NCBI RefSeq assembly: GCF_009911595.1
Contig: NZ_QWKG01000016.1
Coordinates: forward strand, 1-64,000
Length of the DNA stretch: 64,000 bases
Reading direction: 5' to 3'
Origin: Colidextribacter sp. OB.20
Lineage (GTDB): Bacteria > Bacillota > Clostridia > Oscillospirales > Oscillospiraceae
In this document: positions 52,373-60,574 of the stretch, piece after piece
How positions within the stretch are numbered: position 1 is the first letter of the stretch
Layout of the letters: the number at the start of each line of letters is the position of its first letter
Made by a program: the position numbers and the translations under genes
Notes under the pieces: generated by a model
What the model was told of the DNA's origin: nothing
Seen by the model: only the letters and a program-made list of their open reading frames with translations
The model's database searches: none

Positions 52373-52624
52373 ATGGAATCCTTATTTGAGGTGCTCTACC
52401 AATACGCCGTGGAAAACTGCTGCACCACGCTCTCTCCGGAGGACCGGGAGGAACAGGAGCGGTGTGATGACATGCTGTGTCATGCCATGGAGCAGCTGAC
52501 CACCCAGGGGTGCGGCGATCTGGCCCGGCAAGTGGAGGACGGCGCGAAGTCCCTGGCCTGGCTGGGCCAGCGCAGCCTGTTCCGGGCGGGGCTGGCCATT
52601 GGGCTGGAATTGAACCGGCTGTAA
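52373..52624 (+). CDS. Hypothetical protein, 83 aa
   Basis: Not recognised. A helical acidic protein: YQYAVENCCTTLSPEDREEQERCDDML, then MEQLTTQGCGDLARQVEDGAKSL, ending in AGLAIGLELNRL. Several Cys residues have no motif spacing. It starts with a GGAGGAAA site before ATG 52373 and converges with murF, 2 bases apart. Paired with the XRE gene. Confidence 0.65.
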   Translation: MESLFEVLYQYAVENCCTTLSPEDREEQERCDDMLCHAMEQLTTQGCGDLARQVEDGAKSLAWLGQRSLFRAGLAIGLELNRL

Positions 52625-52626
52625 CG

Positions 52627-54018
52627 CTACGCCTCTTCTGTCAGCTCCAACAGCTTGGCGGTGAGCTCCTCCAGCTTCATCCCCCGGGAGGCCTTCACCA
52701 GAATGGTGCTGTCCGGGCGGATCACCCGGGGCAGGACGCCCTTGGCCTCCTCCCGGGTATTGCAGTGGATGACCTGGGAGACGCCGCTGTCCCGGGCGCC
52801 CTGGGCAATATGTTCGGCCAGCTGTCCCACCGCCAGCAGGCAGTCGATATGAGCCGTGCCCAGGCACTCCCCCACGCCGCTGTGGAGGGCGGGCGCGAAG
52901 GGCCCCAGCTCCAGCATATCCCCCAAAATGGCCGTCTTATAGCTGCCCTGACTGTCCGCCAGCACGCTGACGGCCGCCCGCATGGACTGGGGGTTGGCGT
53001 TGTAGGTGTCGTCCAGAATGGTGATGCCCTCTCCCCGGTGGAGGATATTCATCCGCATCCGGGTGGGGACGAACTGGCCGATGCCCTCCTCAATCTGGTC
53101 GGGAGTCAGGCCAAACCGCTCCCCTACCGCCACGGCGATGAGGGTGGGGTAGATCATGTGCTCCCCCAGGGCGGGAATCTTTACTTCCCGGTCCATACGG
53201 GGGGTGGTCAGACGGCAGTGGATATGGCTGACGCCGTCGCCTCCGGTGACCTGGGCCCGGAAGTCACAGCCCTCCCCCTGACCGCAGTAGACGGCCGGGA
53301 CGGGAGTTTTGCCCCTCAGGCTGTTCAGCAGGGGGTCGTCCCCGTTGAGGACCACCAGACCGTCCCTCCTGATGTGGGGCAGCATCTCACATTTGGCCTT
53401 CAGGATATTCTCCCGGCTGCCCAGACGCTCGATATGGGCGTCTCCAATGTTGGTAATCACCCCTACGTCGGGCCTGACAGCTCCGGCCAGGTAGTCGATC
53501 TCCCCGGGACGGTCCATGCCCATCTCCAGCACGGCGATCTGGTGGCTGGCGTCCAGCTCCAGCAGGGTCAGGGGCAGGCCGATGGTGTTGTTGTGGTTGC
53601 CCTCAGTTTTGAGCACCTTGTATTTGGTGCCCAGCACAGCGGCCAGCATATCCTTAGCGGTAGTCTTGCCCACACTGCCCGTCACCCCCACAAAGGGGAT
53701 GTCGAACCGGCCCCGATACCAGGCGGCCAGATCCCGCAGCGCACGCTGGGGGTTCTCCACCTTAACGTAAAACTTTCCCGGCAGGTAGCTGTCCCGCTCC
53801 CCGGCGGTGAGGCAGCCCGCCGCCCCCGCCTCCAGGGCGGGGCCGATATAGGCGTGGCCGTCGAAGCGCTCCCCCGCCAGGGGGATGAACAGGGCTCCGG
53901 GGTGGATGGACCGGCTGTCCGTGTCCACGCCGGTAATGGGGGCGTTTGGGTCGTCAAAGCTGCCCAGCAGCGTCCCGTGCACCGCCTCCAGCAGCTGGCC
54001 CAGTGTGATGGTCTCCAT
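52627..54018 (-). CDS. murF: UDP-N-acetylmuramoyl-tripeptide--D-Ala-D-Ala ligase
   Basis: Adds D-Ala-D-Ala to the peptidoglycan precursor in the cytosol. The 463 residues show VTGSVGKTTAKDMLAAVL (P-loop, about 112-129), TEGNHNNTIGLPLTLL, and MGMDRPGEIDYLAGAVRPDVGVITNIGDAHIE. The N-terminal substrate domain begins TLGQLLEAVHG. It is adjacent to ddl (next codon start), the enzyme that makes its second substrate, a natural pair. Confidence 0.96.
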   Translation of the reverse strand: METITLGQLLEAVHGTLLGSFDDPNAPITGVDTDSRSIHPGALFIPLAGERFDGHAYIGPALEAGAAGCLTAGERDSYLPGKFYVKVENPQRALRDLAAWYRGRFDIPFVGVTGSVGKTTAKDMLAAVLGTKYKVLKTEGNHNNTIGLPLTLLELDASHQIAVLEMGMDRPGEIDYLAGAVRPDVGVITNIGDAHIERLGSRENILKAKCEMLPHIRRDGLVVLNGDDPLLNSLRGKTPVPAVYCGQGEGCDFRAQVTGGDGVSHIHCRLTTPRMDREVKIPALGEHMIYPTLIAVAVGERFGLTPDQIEEGIGQFVPTRMRMNILHRGEGITILDDTYNANPQSMRAAVSVLADSQGSYKTAILGDMLELGPFAPALHSGVGECLGTAHIDCLLAVGQLAEHIAQGARDSGVSQVIHCNTREEAKGVLPRVIRPDSTILVKASRGMKLEELTAKLLELTEEA

Positions 54019-55068
54019 TTACCGTCCCTCCTTGCGGGCCTCCAGGGATTTCTGGATGATGGTATCGCAGAGCTTTCCGTAGTCAATGCCCGCCGCCGCC
54101 GCCTCCTGCGGCACCAGGCTGGTGGGAGTCATACCGGGCAGGGTGTTGATCTCCAGGAAATACGGGGTGCCGTCCGGCGTGACGATGAAATCCGCCCGGG
54201 CGTAGACCGACAGGCCGATGGTCTCAAACACTGTGAGGGCCGCCTCTCCCAGCGCCTTCTCCCAGTTGTCCGGGATGCGGGCGGGGCACACCTCGTGGGC
54301 CGCGCCGGGCTGATACTTGTTGGCGTAGTCGTAGAAGCCGGTCTTGGGGATGATCTCGATGGATGGCAGAGCCCTGCCGTCCAGCACCGCCACCTGGATC
54401 TCCCGGCCCTGAATATATTCCTCAATGACGGTCCGGCCTCCCAGCTTGGCGTTCTCAGCCAGGGCCGTCAGCAGCTCCGCCTTGTTTTTGGCGATGTAGA
54501 CCCCGATGGAGGAGCCGCTGGCAATGGGCTTTACCACCACAGGGGGCTTGATCCGCCCGGCCAGCTCCTCCACATTCTCCTCTGTGACGGTGACCGTCTC
54601 CCATCTCGGCGTCTTGACCTTTCCAGCCACCAGCCGCTTGGTCATGTCCTTATCCATGGCCACGGCGGAGCCCAGACAGCCCGAGCCGGTGTATGGCACC
54701 CCCAGCAGGTCCAGGGCGGCCTGGATGCGGCCGTCCTCCCCGCAGGCGCCGTGAAGAGCCAGATAGACAATATCCGCGTCCTTGCACATCTCAAAGACGC
54801 CCTGCCCAACGGCGGAGGGGTCCTGATTCCCCCGGCGGGCGCGCACCGCCTCCAGGTCCGGGGCCTCCCGGGCCACCCGCTTATAGGACTCCGGAATGGG
54901 CGCCACATACAGATTATTTCCGTTCAGCGCACCATCCAGGCCGTAAAAGAGGTCCATCATGGCCGCCTGATGGCCCCGATTGCGCAGGGCCTCACACACC
55001 ATGGCTCCTGAGGACAGAGAAACGTTGCGTTCCGGGCTCAGCCCGCCGGCCAATACTAATATTTTCAT
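54019..55068 (-). CDS. ddl: D-alanine--D-alanine ligase
   Basis: Makes D-Ala-D-Ala from two D-alanines and ATP. The 349 residues begin MKILVLAGGLSPERNVSLSSGAMV, with the ATP-grasp blocks KPIASGSSIGVYIAKNKAEL, EEYIQGREIQVAVL and FLEINTLPGMTPTSLVPQEA. The start at ATG 55068 has GTGAGGT upstream. Ligase subtype (D-Ala versus D-Lac/Ser) is not decided by eye; the linked murF supports D-Ala. Confidence 0.96.
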   Translation of the reverse strand: MKILVLAGGLSPERNVSLSSGAMVCEALRNRGHQAAMMDLFYGLDGALNGNNLYVAPIPESYKRVAREAPDLEAVRARRGNQDPSAVGQGVFEMCKDADIVYLALHGACGEDGRIQAALDLLGVPYTGSGCLGSAVAMDKDMTKRLVAGKVKTPRWETVTVTEENVEELAGRIKPPVVVKPIASGSSIGVYIAKNKAELLTALAENAKLGGRTVIEEYIQGREIQVAVLDGRALPSIEIIPKTGFYDYANKYQPGAAHEVCPARIPDNWEKALGEAALTVFETIGLSVYARADFIVTPDGTPYFLEINTLPGMTPTSLVPQEAAAAGIDYGKLCDTIIQKSLEARKEGR

Positions 55069-55191
55069 AGCTACCTCACTTTTCTGCTTTCCAACCCATG
55101 TGGACACAACAAGCACATTATATCATGAATAAGATATTCTATCACATTCCCACATAATACTCAACCCGGAGAAGAAAATTTTTCCTTCCAT

Positions 55192-55220
55192 TTGACAATT
55201 GCTCCATTTTCCTGTATGAT
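55192..55220 (+). promoter_or_regulatory. rnpB promoter
   Basis: TTGACA (55192-55197), 17 bp, TATGAT (55215-55220); start expected near 55227. Confidence 0.85.
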
Positions 55221-55225
55221 AGTTC

Positions 55226-55590
55226 CCGCAGTAAGCTGGACAGCCGCGCGGGCGGGGCGAAAGGCCCGCCTGTGAGGAAAGTCCGGGCTCCGCAGGGCAA
55301 GGATAACGGGTAACACCCGCCGGGGGCGACCCTAGGACAAGTGCAACAGAGATATACCGCCCCCGCTTCCCTCTCGGAAGCGGGAGCAAGGGTGGAAAGG
55401 CGAGGTAAGAGCTCACCCGATGGCGTGTAAAAGCGCCCATCGCTGTAAACTCTATCCGGAGCAACGCCGTGGGAACACACACAGACCGGCCCGGTCGTGT
55501 TCAGGAGGCGGCTTGAGCGTATTGGCAACAATGCGTCGAGATAGATGGCTGTCTTAAAAGACAGAACCCGGCTTACAGGCTTACTGCACC
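55226..55590 (+). ncRNA. rnpB: RNase P RNA (class A)
   Basis: The catalytic RNA that trims tRNA 5' ends. P1 forms from GCAGTAAGC (55228-55236) and GCTTACTGC (55579-55587). The universal core GAGGAAAGTCCGGGCTCC is present near 55273, and ACAGAACCCGGCTTA near the 3' end. Length about 360. The layout (P4, CR-I and CR-V) fits the ancestral type A class, typical of Clostridia rather than the Bacillus type B. Strong promoter upstream, strong terminator downstream. No protein reading here is real. Confidence 0.95.
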
Positions 55591-55595
55591 AAAAG

Positions 55596-55619
55596 ACCGC
55601 CGCCCATCCGGGCGGCGGT
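55596..55619 (+). terminator. rnpB terminator
   Basis: ACCGCCGCCC / GGGCGGCGGT, 10-bp stem, loop ATCC, then TTCTATTAT. It also lies at the end of the convergent coiled-coil gene. Confidence 0.85.
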
Positions 55620-55623
55620 TCTA

Positions 55624-56367
55624 TTATGCCTCTACGCTGATCTCCGGCGCCGGGGCCGGCTCCGCCGCGGCGGCGGCGTACTGCTGAACGGCGGCATCCA
55701 CCGTGGTCTGGGTCTTGTCCGCCAGCTCCTGCATCTGCTGGCGCAGCTCCAGCTTGGCGGCAGACAGCTGGTCCTGAATGCGGTTGTCCATCTCCGCCTC
55801 CCGCAGATAGCCTGACTCCCGAATCACCCGCTGGGCCTGACGGCTTCTCAGCTGGTGCTTCAGCCGCTTGGCCTCCCGGGTGCGCTTCTCCTTCTCCAGC
55901 CGGGCCTGGCGTTTGGCGGACAGCCTCTCCTGGGAGAGCTCCCGCTTCTTCCGGCCCGCACGGTTCACCGCCTTTTGCAGCTGGTTGATGGCGGCCTGGA
56001 TGCGGTCGGCGTTGTCAGGGTCGCTGCCTTTGGCCGCCCGCAGCTGGGCGATCTGCCGCCGGGCATAGCCGGAGGCGGCGTCCACCTCCCCCGCGCTGCG
56101 GGCCCGGGCCAGCTTGGAGTAGGCCATGATGGCGGCGTCGCCATAGCGGCGGTTCGTGGTCTTTTTCAGCATCTCGTCCCGCTTCTTCGACGCCTCTTCC
56201 GCCTTCTCCCGGGCCTCCTTCATCATCTCAACCAGCGATTTCTGGCCCTCCTCCTGCTCCTTGAGGGCATCCGCCAAGGCTTTCTGCTCCTCCTGGACCG
56301 GGGCGGCCTGCCCGGATGTGGCCTGACTCTGATAGCAGCCGCTGGCGCTTACCCCTGATATGCCCAC
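55624..56367 (-). CDS. Hypothetical coiled-coil protein, 247 aa
   Basis: Not recognised. A strongly charged helical protein, rich in Lys, Arg, Glu and Gln from residue 25 to about 215 (KEAREKAEEASKKRDEM, ERLSAKRQARLEKEKRTR, QRVIRESG), then an Ala/Pro-rich tail. The N-terminus MGISGVSASG is short and apolar. No membrane segment is visible. It could be a structural or nucleic-acid-binding filament, or a mother-cell/spore-coat-type protein; nothing decides it. Confidence 0.7.
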   Translation of the reverse strand: MGISGVSASGCYQSQATSGQAAPVQEEQKALADALKEQEEGQKSLVEMMKEAREKAEEASKKRDEMLKKTTNRRYGDAAIMAYSKLARARSAGEVDAASGYARRQIAQLRAAKGSDPDNADRIQAAINQLQKAVNRAGRKKRELSQERLSAKRQARLEKEKRTREAKRLKHQLRSRQAQRVIRESGYLREAEMDNRIQDQLSAAKLELRQQMQELADKTQTTVDAAVQQYAAAAAEPAPAPEISVEA

Positions 56368-56469
56368 AATATCCCCTCCTGTCCCGACTATCTGTTATAT
56401 TTGATATCGGCCTGTTAGGAGAAAATCATAACAGAGCTGGTAAAAATAGCATTTCCACTGGGATACGGC

Positions 56470-58134
56470 TCACCATGTATCCCCCCTTTTCGCGATGAGC
56501 CAGGGCATAATCCGGCATTGAACGCCACAGCCCCTCAGCACAGTTAAGATTCGTTCCGCCTCCGCTCGGCTGAGTCCGGACAGGCAGTCCATTTCCTCCC
56601 GCTCTCTGGCATACTTGAACCTTCCCTGAGCCTCCGCCCGCGTCCTCGCCTCCGCTCCAGCCATTCCTAACGCCTTGTGCAGTCCCATTGCCAGGTACCT
56701 TTCATCCCGCTTGGGGTCTTTGAGCTGCACCCGGAACCGGGAGGTGGTTTCCAGCCTCGTTAACGTGCCCCTCTCGTCCAAATAACAGCGGGCCCAAACA
56801 CCGGCAAAGTCAATTTCTGTCATTCCCTCCCCGGCCTGCCGCACCCGTTCAGGATATCGTTTCACAAATTCCTCATAGGTCAGATCCAAAAAGAACACAT
56901 AGGGCCCAAAGGCAGACAGGTCCACCGCAAAGCTGTCGTCCTCCCGGCTGACCCACTCCAGACCTGGGATTTCGCCCCGCTCCAGAATGTGGCGCAAAAA
57001 CCTGTCCAAGCTCCTTTTATTCAGGGACGCGCCGTTCTCCGAGATGGAGAAGCAGTAGACCGCCCGCTCCTCAATCTGCCGTTTCAGGGCCTCGGCCCGG
57101 CCCGCCCCGGCAATATACCGCTTGAACAGCGCCTTCCGGTTGACATGCTCACAGGGAGCGCAAATCCACTCCTCCGGGTGATCCGGGCAGTGGAAAAAGG
57201 GGGTCTCCTCCACCGCCATAAAATGGACGTCCCCTGGAAGGTCCCATTCCAGAGCGTTGCCGCCTATCCAGTAACTCACTTGGGTGATCTTGGCCTTACA
57301 CTTGGGACAGATACCGCTCTCCTCCTGCCGGCGGGTGGTGATATAGTACATCAGCGGCTCTTTCTCGTCATAGATGGTTTGTTTCGCCAGATTGCGGCAG
57401 CAATAGCGCAGCTCTCCTGTGTTTAGAAAATCCGCCAGGCTCTCCAGCGTCACTTCCTCCGGTACTGGCTTGGGCGGGTTTTGCTTCTCCTCAAAGGCTT
57501 TGATGGCCTTTTTGGGGAACTTGAAGCCCTCTATCCCCAGCAGACCAGCGGCCTGTTCCAGATACCAGGCCCAGAACTTCATTTCCTCCACCTTCTGCTG
57601 CCCGCCGCCGGCCTCCTCGTTCCGGCCCGACCAGGCCAGGGCGGCGCACCAGGCCGTGTCCCAGTCGTAGGGGTCCAGCTCGCTGTCGTCGGCGCCGGCG
57701 TACCGGGGCTCCAGCAGGAACTCGTCATAATAGGGCACTATGGCCGCCCGTTCGGCGGCGATGGCGGCCATGGGCGCGGAGCTGTACCGCTCCTCCTCCG
57801 TCCTGTGCATGTAGTCGGATGCCTTCCACGCCTGGTACAGCTGATCCGCCTCAAGCTTCCCTTTCAGGCAGGCGTTGGCCTTCTTGAGAAGCTCCTGGGG
57901 GCCCTTGTCCTCGCTGTCATAGGCCGACCAGACCTTCATCACCTTCTTTGCGCAGGCCAGGGCCAGCTCCGCCCGCTTTCTCAGGGGCTCGGTAAGGGTC
58001 CGGGGGCTGTCGTCCATCTCGTCCCGCTCCTCCCAGGGCCCGAGGGCCAGCCACAGCGCCCTCCGGGCGGCAAAGCTGAGGGCTCCGGTCTCAGTGACCT
58101 CCTTGACAGCCGCCTCAAATTCTGTAAAGTCCAT
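56470..58134 (-). CDS. Hypothetical protein, 554 aa, with two Cys clusters
   Basis: Not recognised. The first 230 residues are helical and acidic. Around 240-315 come CCRNLAKQ, ICPKCKAKI and CPDHPEEWICAPC, which together could hold one or two zinc ions. The C-terminal half contains YVFFLDLTYEEFVKRYPERV and a final basic domain. The start ATG 58134 is preceded by GGGAGGAAAGG. The size and Cys pattern suggest a nucleic-acid or protein-interaction role, but no family can be given. A recurrent dyad overlaps its start codon. Confidence 0.65.
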   Translation of the reverse strand: MDFTEFEAAVKEVTETGALSFAARRALWLALGPWEERDEMDDSPRTLTEPLRKRAELALACAKKVMKVWSAYDSEDKGPQELLKKANACLKGKLEADQLYQAWKASDYMHRTEEERYSSAPMAAIAAERAAIVPYYDEFLLEPRYAGADDSELDPYDWDTAWCAALAWSGRNEEAGGGQQKVEEMKFWAWYLEQAAGLLGIEGFKFPKKAIKAFEEKQNPPKPVPEEVTLESLADFLNTGELRYCCRNLAKQTIYDEKEPLMYYITTRRQEESGICPKCKAKITQVSYWIGGNALEWDLPGDVHFMAVEETPFFHCPDHPEEWICAPCEHVNRKALFKRYIAGAGRAEALKRQIEERAVYCFSISENGASLNKRSLDRFLRHILERGEIPGLEWVSREDDSFAVDLSAFGPYVFFLDLTYEEFVKRYPERVRQAGEGMTEIDFAGVWARCYLDERGTLTRLETTSRFRVQLKDPKRDERYLAMGLHKALGMAGAEARTRAEAQGRFKYAREREEMDCLSGLSRAEAERILTVLRGCGVQCRIMPWLIAKRGDTW

Positions 58135-58143
58135 AACCTTTCC
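58124..58143. repeat. Recurrent dyad, near match, on a start codon
   Basis: GTAAAG-TCCATAAC-CTTTCC covers the ribosome site, the ATG (58134-58132) and first codons of the gene above; the only one of the nine sites that is at a gene start. Confidence 0.5.
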
Positions 58144-58157
58144 TCCCATTGCAAAAC

Positions 58158-58177
58158 GGGGGCCGTTCCCGGCCCCC
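58158..58177 (-). terminator. yebC terminator
   Basis: GGGGGCCG / CGGCCCCC, 8-bp stem with loop TTCC (plus strand); on the minus strand GTTTTGC follows. It lies 8 bases after the yebC stop. Confidence 0.75.
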
Positions 58178-58184
58178 GCGCATA

Positions 58185-58913
58185 TTAGTCCTGATCCCAG
58201 TTGTGGTAGACGTTCTGAACGTCGTCATTCTCCTCCAACAGGTCAATGAGCTTTTCCATATTCTTGATGTCGCCCTCGTCGGTGAGCTTGACGTAGGTCT
58301 GAGGCACCATCTGCACTCCGGCCTCCAGGAAGGTATACCCCTTGGCCTCCAGGGCCTCGGTGACGGCGGCGAAGGCGTCGGGGTCGGTGTAGACCTGAAA
58401 TACCTCGTCGTCGGCCTGCATGTCGTCCGCGCCGGCCTCCAGGGCGTCCATCATCACGGTATCCTCATCCAGGTCCTCGGCCTCGATGACGATCACGCCC
58501 TTCCTGTCGAAGGACCAGGACACACAGCCGGTGGCTCCCATCCCCTTGCCGTACTTGTCCATCAGGTGGCGCACCTCCGGAGCGGTGCGCTGGCGGTTGT
58601 CGGTGAGGGCCTCCACAATGATAGCCACGCCGTTGGGGCCGTATCCCTCGTAGACCACGTTCTCAAAGCTGTCGGTGTTGCCCGAGCCCAGCGCCTTGTC
58701 GATGGTGCGCTTGATGTTGTCGTTGGGCATGTTGGCCGCCTTGGCCTTGGCGATGACGGTAGCCAGCCGGGAGTTGTTGGCCGGGTCGCCGCTGCCGCCG
58801 GTCTTGACCGCCACGATCATCTCACGGGCGATCTTGGTAAAAATCTGGGAGCGCTTGGCATCCGCCGCCCCCTTGGTTTTTTGTATGTTGTGCCATTTGG
58901 AATGTCCGGACAT
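58185..58913 (-). CDS. yebC: YebC/PmpR family regulator-like protein
   Basis: A 242-residue protein of the YebC/PmpR/TACO1 family. N-terminal MSGHSKWHNIQKTKGAADAKRSQIFTKIAREM is diagnostic, followed by ANNSRLATVIAKAKAANMPNDNIKRTIDKA. Members are described both as transcription regulators and as helpers for translation of polyproline stretches. Single-gene unit with terminator. Confidence 0.96.
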   Translation of the reverse strand: MSGHSKWHNIQKTKGAADAKRSQIFTKIAREMIVAVKTGGSGDPANNSRLATVIAKAKAANMPNDNIKRTIDKALGSGNTDSFENVVYEGYGPNGVAIIVEALTDNRQRTAPEVRHLMDKYGKGMGATGCVSWSFDRKGVIVIEAEDLDEDTVMMDALEAGADDMQADDEVFQVYTDPDAFAAVTEALEAKGYTFLEAGVQMVPQTYVKLTDEGDIKNMEKLIDLLEENDDVQNVYHNWDQD

Positions 58914-58993
58914 GAATATCTTCCCCTTCTTGTGTAATAGGCGGTGGTATTATATCACTGTTTCGCCTTATTTGCAAGCCCCGGAAGCAATTT

Positions 58994-59575
58994 TTACGCC
59001 AATGCTGCCACTGCCCCCTCGATGGCCTCCTCCTCATCCTGCATGGCCTTGAGGGTCATCTCCAGCAGCTTGTCCAGCTCCCAGCCCAGCAGCTCTGCCC
59101 CCTTGGCGATGACATCCCGGGAGCAGCCGGCAGCGAACTTCTTGTCCTTAAACTTCTTCTTCAGAGATTTCAGCTCCATATCCGCCGTGCTCTTCGACGG
59201 CCGCATGAGAGCCGCCGCGCCAATGAGGCCGGTGAGCTCGTCGCAGGCGTAGAGTACCTTCTCCATCTCGTGCTCCGGCTTGATGTCAACACGGTGGCCC
59301 CAGCCGTGACAGGCGGCAGCCCGTATGATGGACTCCTCCACCCCGGCCTGGCGCATCAGCTCCTGGCTTTTGACGCAGTGCTCCTCGGGCCACATCTCGA
59401 AGTCCAGGTCGTGGAGCAGGCCCACCACGGACCAGAACTCCTCCTGATCCCCATGGCCCAGCTCCCGGGCGTACCAGCCCATAACGTGCTCCACCGTGAT
59501 GGCGTGGCGGAGATGGAAGGGCTCCTTGTTGTACCGGGTCAGCAGGTCCCAGGCCTGAGAGCGGTTGATAGACAT
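58994..59575 (-). CDS. HD-domain protein
   Basis: A 193-residue hydrolase-like protein. RHAITVEHVM carries the first His, VVGLLHDLDFE the HD pair, and AACHGWGH further metal-site His residues, the standard HD order. Substrate probably a nucleotide or phosphate ester; unknown. ATG 59575 has AAGGAGAG upstream; a GGGGCG palindrome lies 25 bases before it. Confidence 0.85.
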   Translation of the reverse strand: MSINRSQAWDLLTRYNKEPFHLRHAITVEHVMGWYARELGHGDQEEFWSVVGLLHDLDFEMWPEEHCVKSQELMRQAGVEESIIRAAACHGWGHRVDIKPEHEMEKVLYACDELTGLIGAAALMRPSKSTADMELKSLKKKFKDKKFAAGCSRDVIAKGAELLGWELDKLLEMTLKAMQDEEEAIEGAVAALA

Positions 59576-59599
59576 ATTGATCTCTCCTTGTTGTTTTGT

Positions 59600-59622
59600 A
59601 GGGGCGCACATTGTGCGCCCCT
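59600..59622. repeat. GGGGCG palindrome, copy 4
   Basis: AGGGGCGCACA and TGTGCGCCCCT, 11-bp arms around a single T, between the degV and HD genes. Confidence 0.6.
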
Positions 59623-59650
59623 GCATTATGACTGTATCCAGGTTCTTTTG

Positions 59651-60484
59651 TCAATAGGCCACCACGATGCCGCCGTCGTAGGCGTATACACTGGTAACGC
59701 CTCCGGCCTCGGTGATGAGGATATGAGCAAACCTGCACTTGGCCTCTACCATCGCTTTCACCTGAAAGGCCCGCTCCAGACAGTTGCAGTGGCAGATAGC
59801 CAGCGTCCTGCCCACATGGGCGGTGTCAGCGGCGATTCTGTCCACCATCCTGCTCAGCGCCTGCTTAATCGTCAAAGCCTGACCCAGCTTGCAGATTTCC
59901 CCCTCGGGGGTGGCGCCCATGAACAGCTTGATCTTCAGCGCCCCGGTGATAACCGCCTGGAGCTTGGTGAGCCGGCCGTTTTTCCGCAGATTTTCCAGCG
60001 ACTCCAATACAAACAATGTCTGCATCTGATAGATGAACTGCTCCACCTCGGTGACCACCCGCTTGAAGGGCATTCCGGCGGAGGCCAGCCGGTGGATGGC
60101 CATGGCCACCAGAAGCTCGCCGGAGGCGGCGGAGCAGGAGTTAAACACGTGGACGTTGACCTCCGGGTGCTCCTCCTCCAGCAGCAGACGGGCCTGCTCA
60201 GCGCTGTTGTGGGAGCCGCTGAGCAGGGCAGACAGGGTGACCACATACACGTCGTCCGCCCCCTGAAATGCGTCCAGATAGGCCTGGGGGGAGGGACAGG
60301 AGGTAGATGGGGCGTCCTCGCTCTGGCGCATGGACCACAGCAGGTCAGCCTGGTCGAAGGTCTCGTCGTCAACGAAGGTACTGCCGTTGGAGCGGATGGT
60401 CAGGGGCACCTTAACAAAGACGGGGTCCTTCAGCATGGCGGGGGTCAGGTCGCAGCAGCTGTCCACTACAATTTTGAAACTCAT
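59651..60484 (-). CDS. DegV family fatty-acid-binding protein
   Basis: A 277-residue DegV protein. N-terminal VVDSCCDLTPAM, the middle STSCPSPQAYLDAF, TLSALLSGSHNSAEQA, and C-terminal ITEAGGVTSVYAYDGGIVVAY form the lipid-binding fold. In Firmicutes such proteins deliver fatty acids to the FakA kinase (FakB role). No fakA is in the window. ATG 60484 has GGAG 9 bases upstream. Confidence 0.9.
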   Translation of the reverse strand: MSFKIVVDSCCDLTPAMLKDPVFVKVPLTIRSNGSTFVDDETFDQADLLWSMRQSEDAPSTSCPSPQAYLDAFQGADDVYVVTLSALLSGSHNSAEQARLLLEEEHPEVNVHVFNSCSAASGELLVAMAIHRLASAGMPFKRVVTEVEQFIYQMQTLFVLESLENLRKNGRLTKLQAVITGALKIKLFMGATPEGEICKLGQALTIKQALSRMVDRIAADTAHVGRTLAICHCNCLERAFQVKAMVEAKCRFAHILITEAGGVTSVYAYDGGIVVAY

Positions 60485-60530
60485 ATGCTTCAACTCCAGA
60501 CGTGGTATTTTAAATTAGATTGTGACAACT

Positions 60531-60559
60531 AGTTTACCATACCTTTAAAGGGTTGTAAA
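60531..60559 (-). promoter_or_regulatory. degV promoter
   Basis: Minus strand TTTACA (60559-60554), 17 bp, TAAACT (60536-60531). Confidence 0.65.
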
Positions 60560-60574
60560 GGGGTAGAAAAACTA

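Noticed and set aside
52477-55011. An 844-residue plus-strand reading opposite murF and ddl
   Set aside because: The opposite strand carries two complete, conserved enzymes; the long frame reflects GC-rich codon structure.
55123-55531. Two minus-strand readings over the RNase P RNA
   Set aside because: They are antisense to conserved rnpB structure and have no ribosome site.
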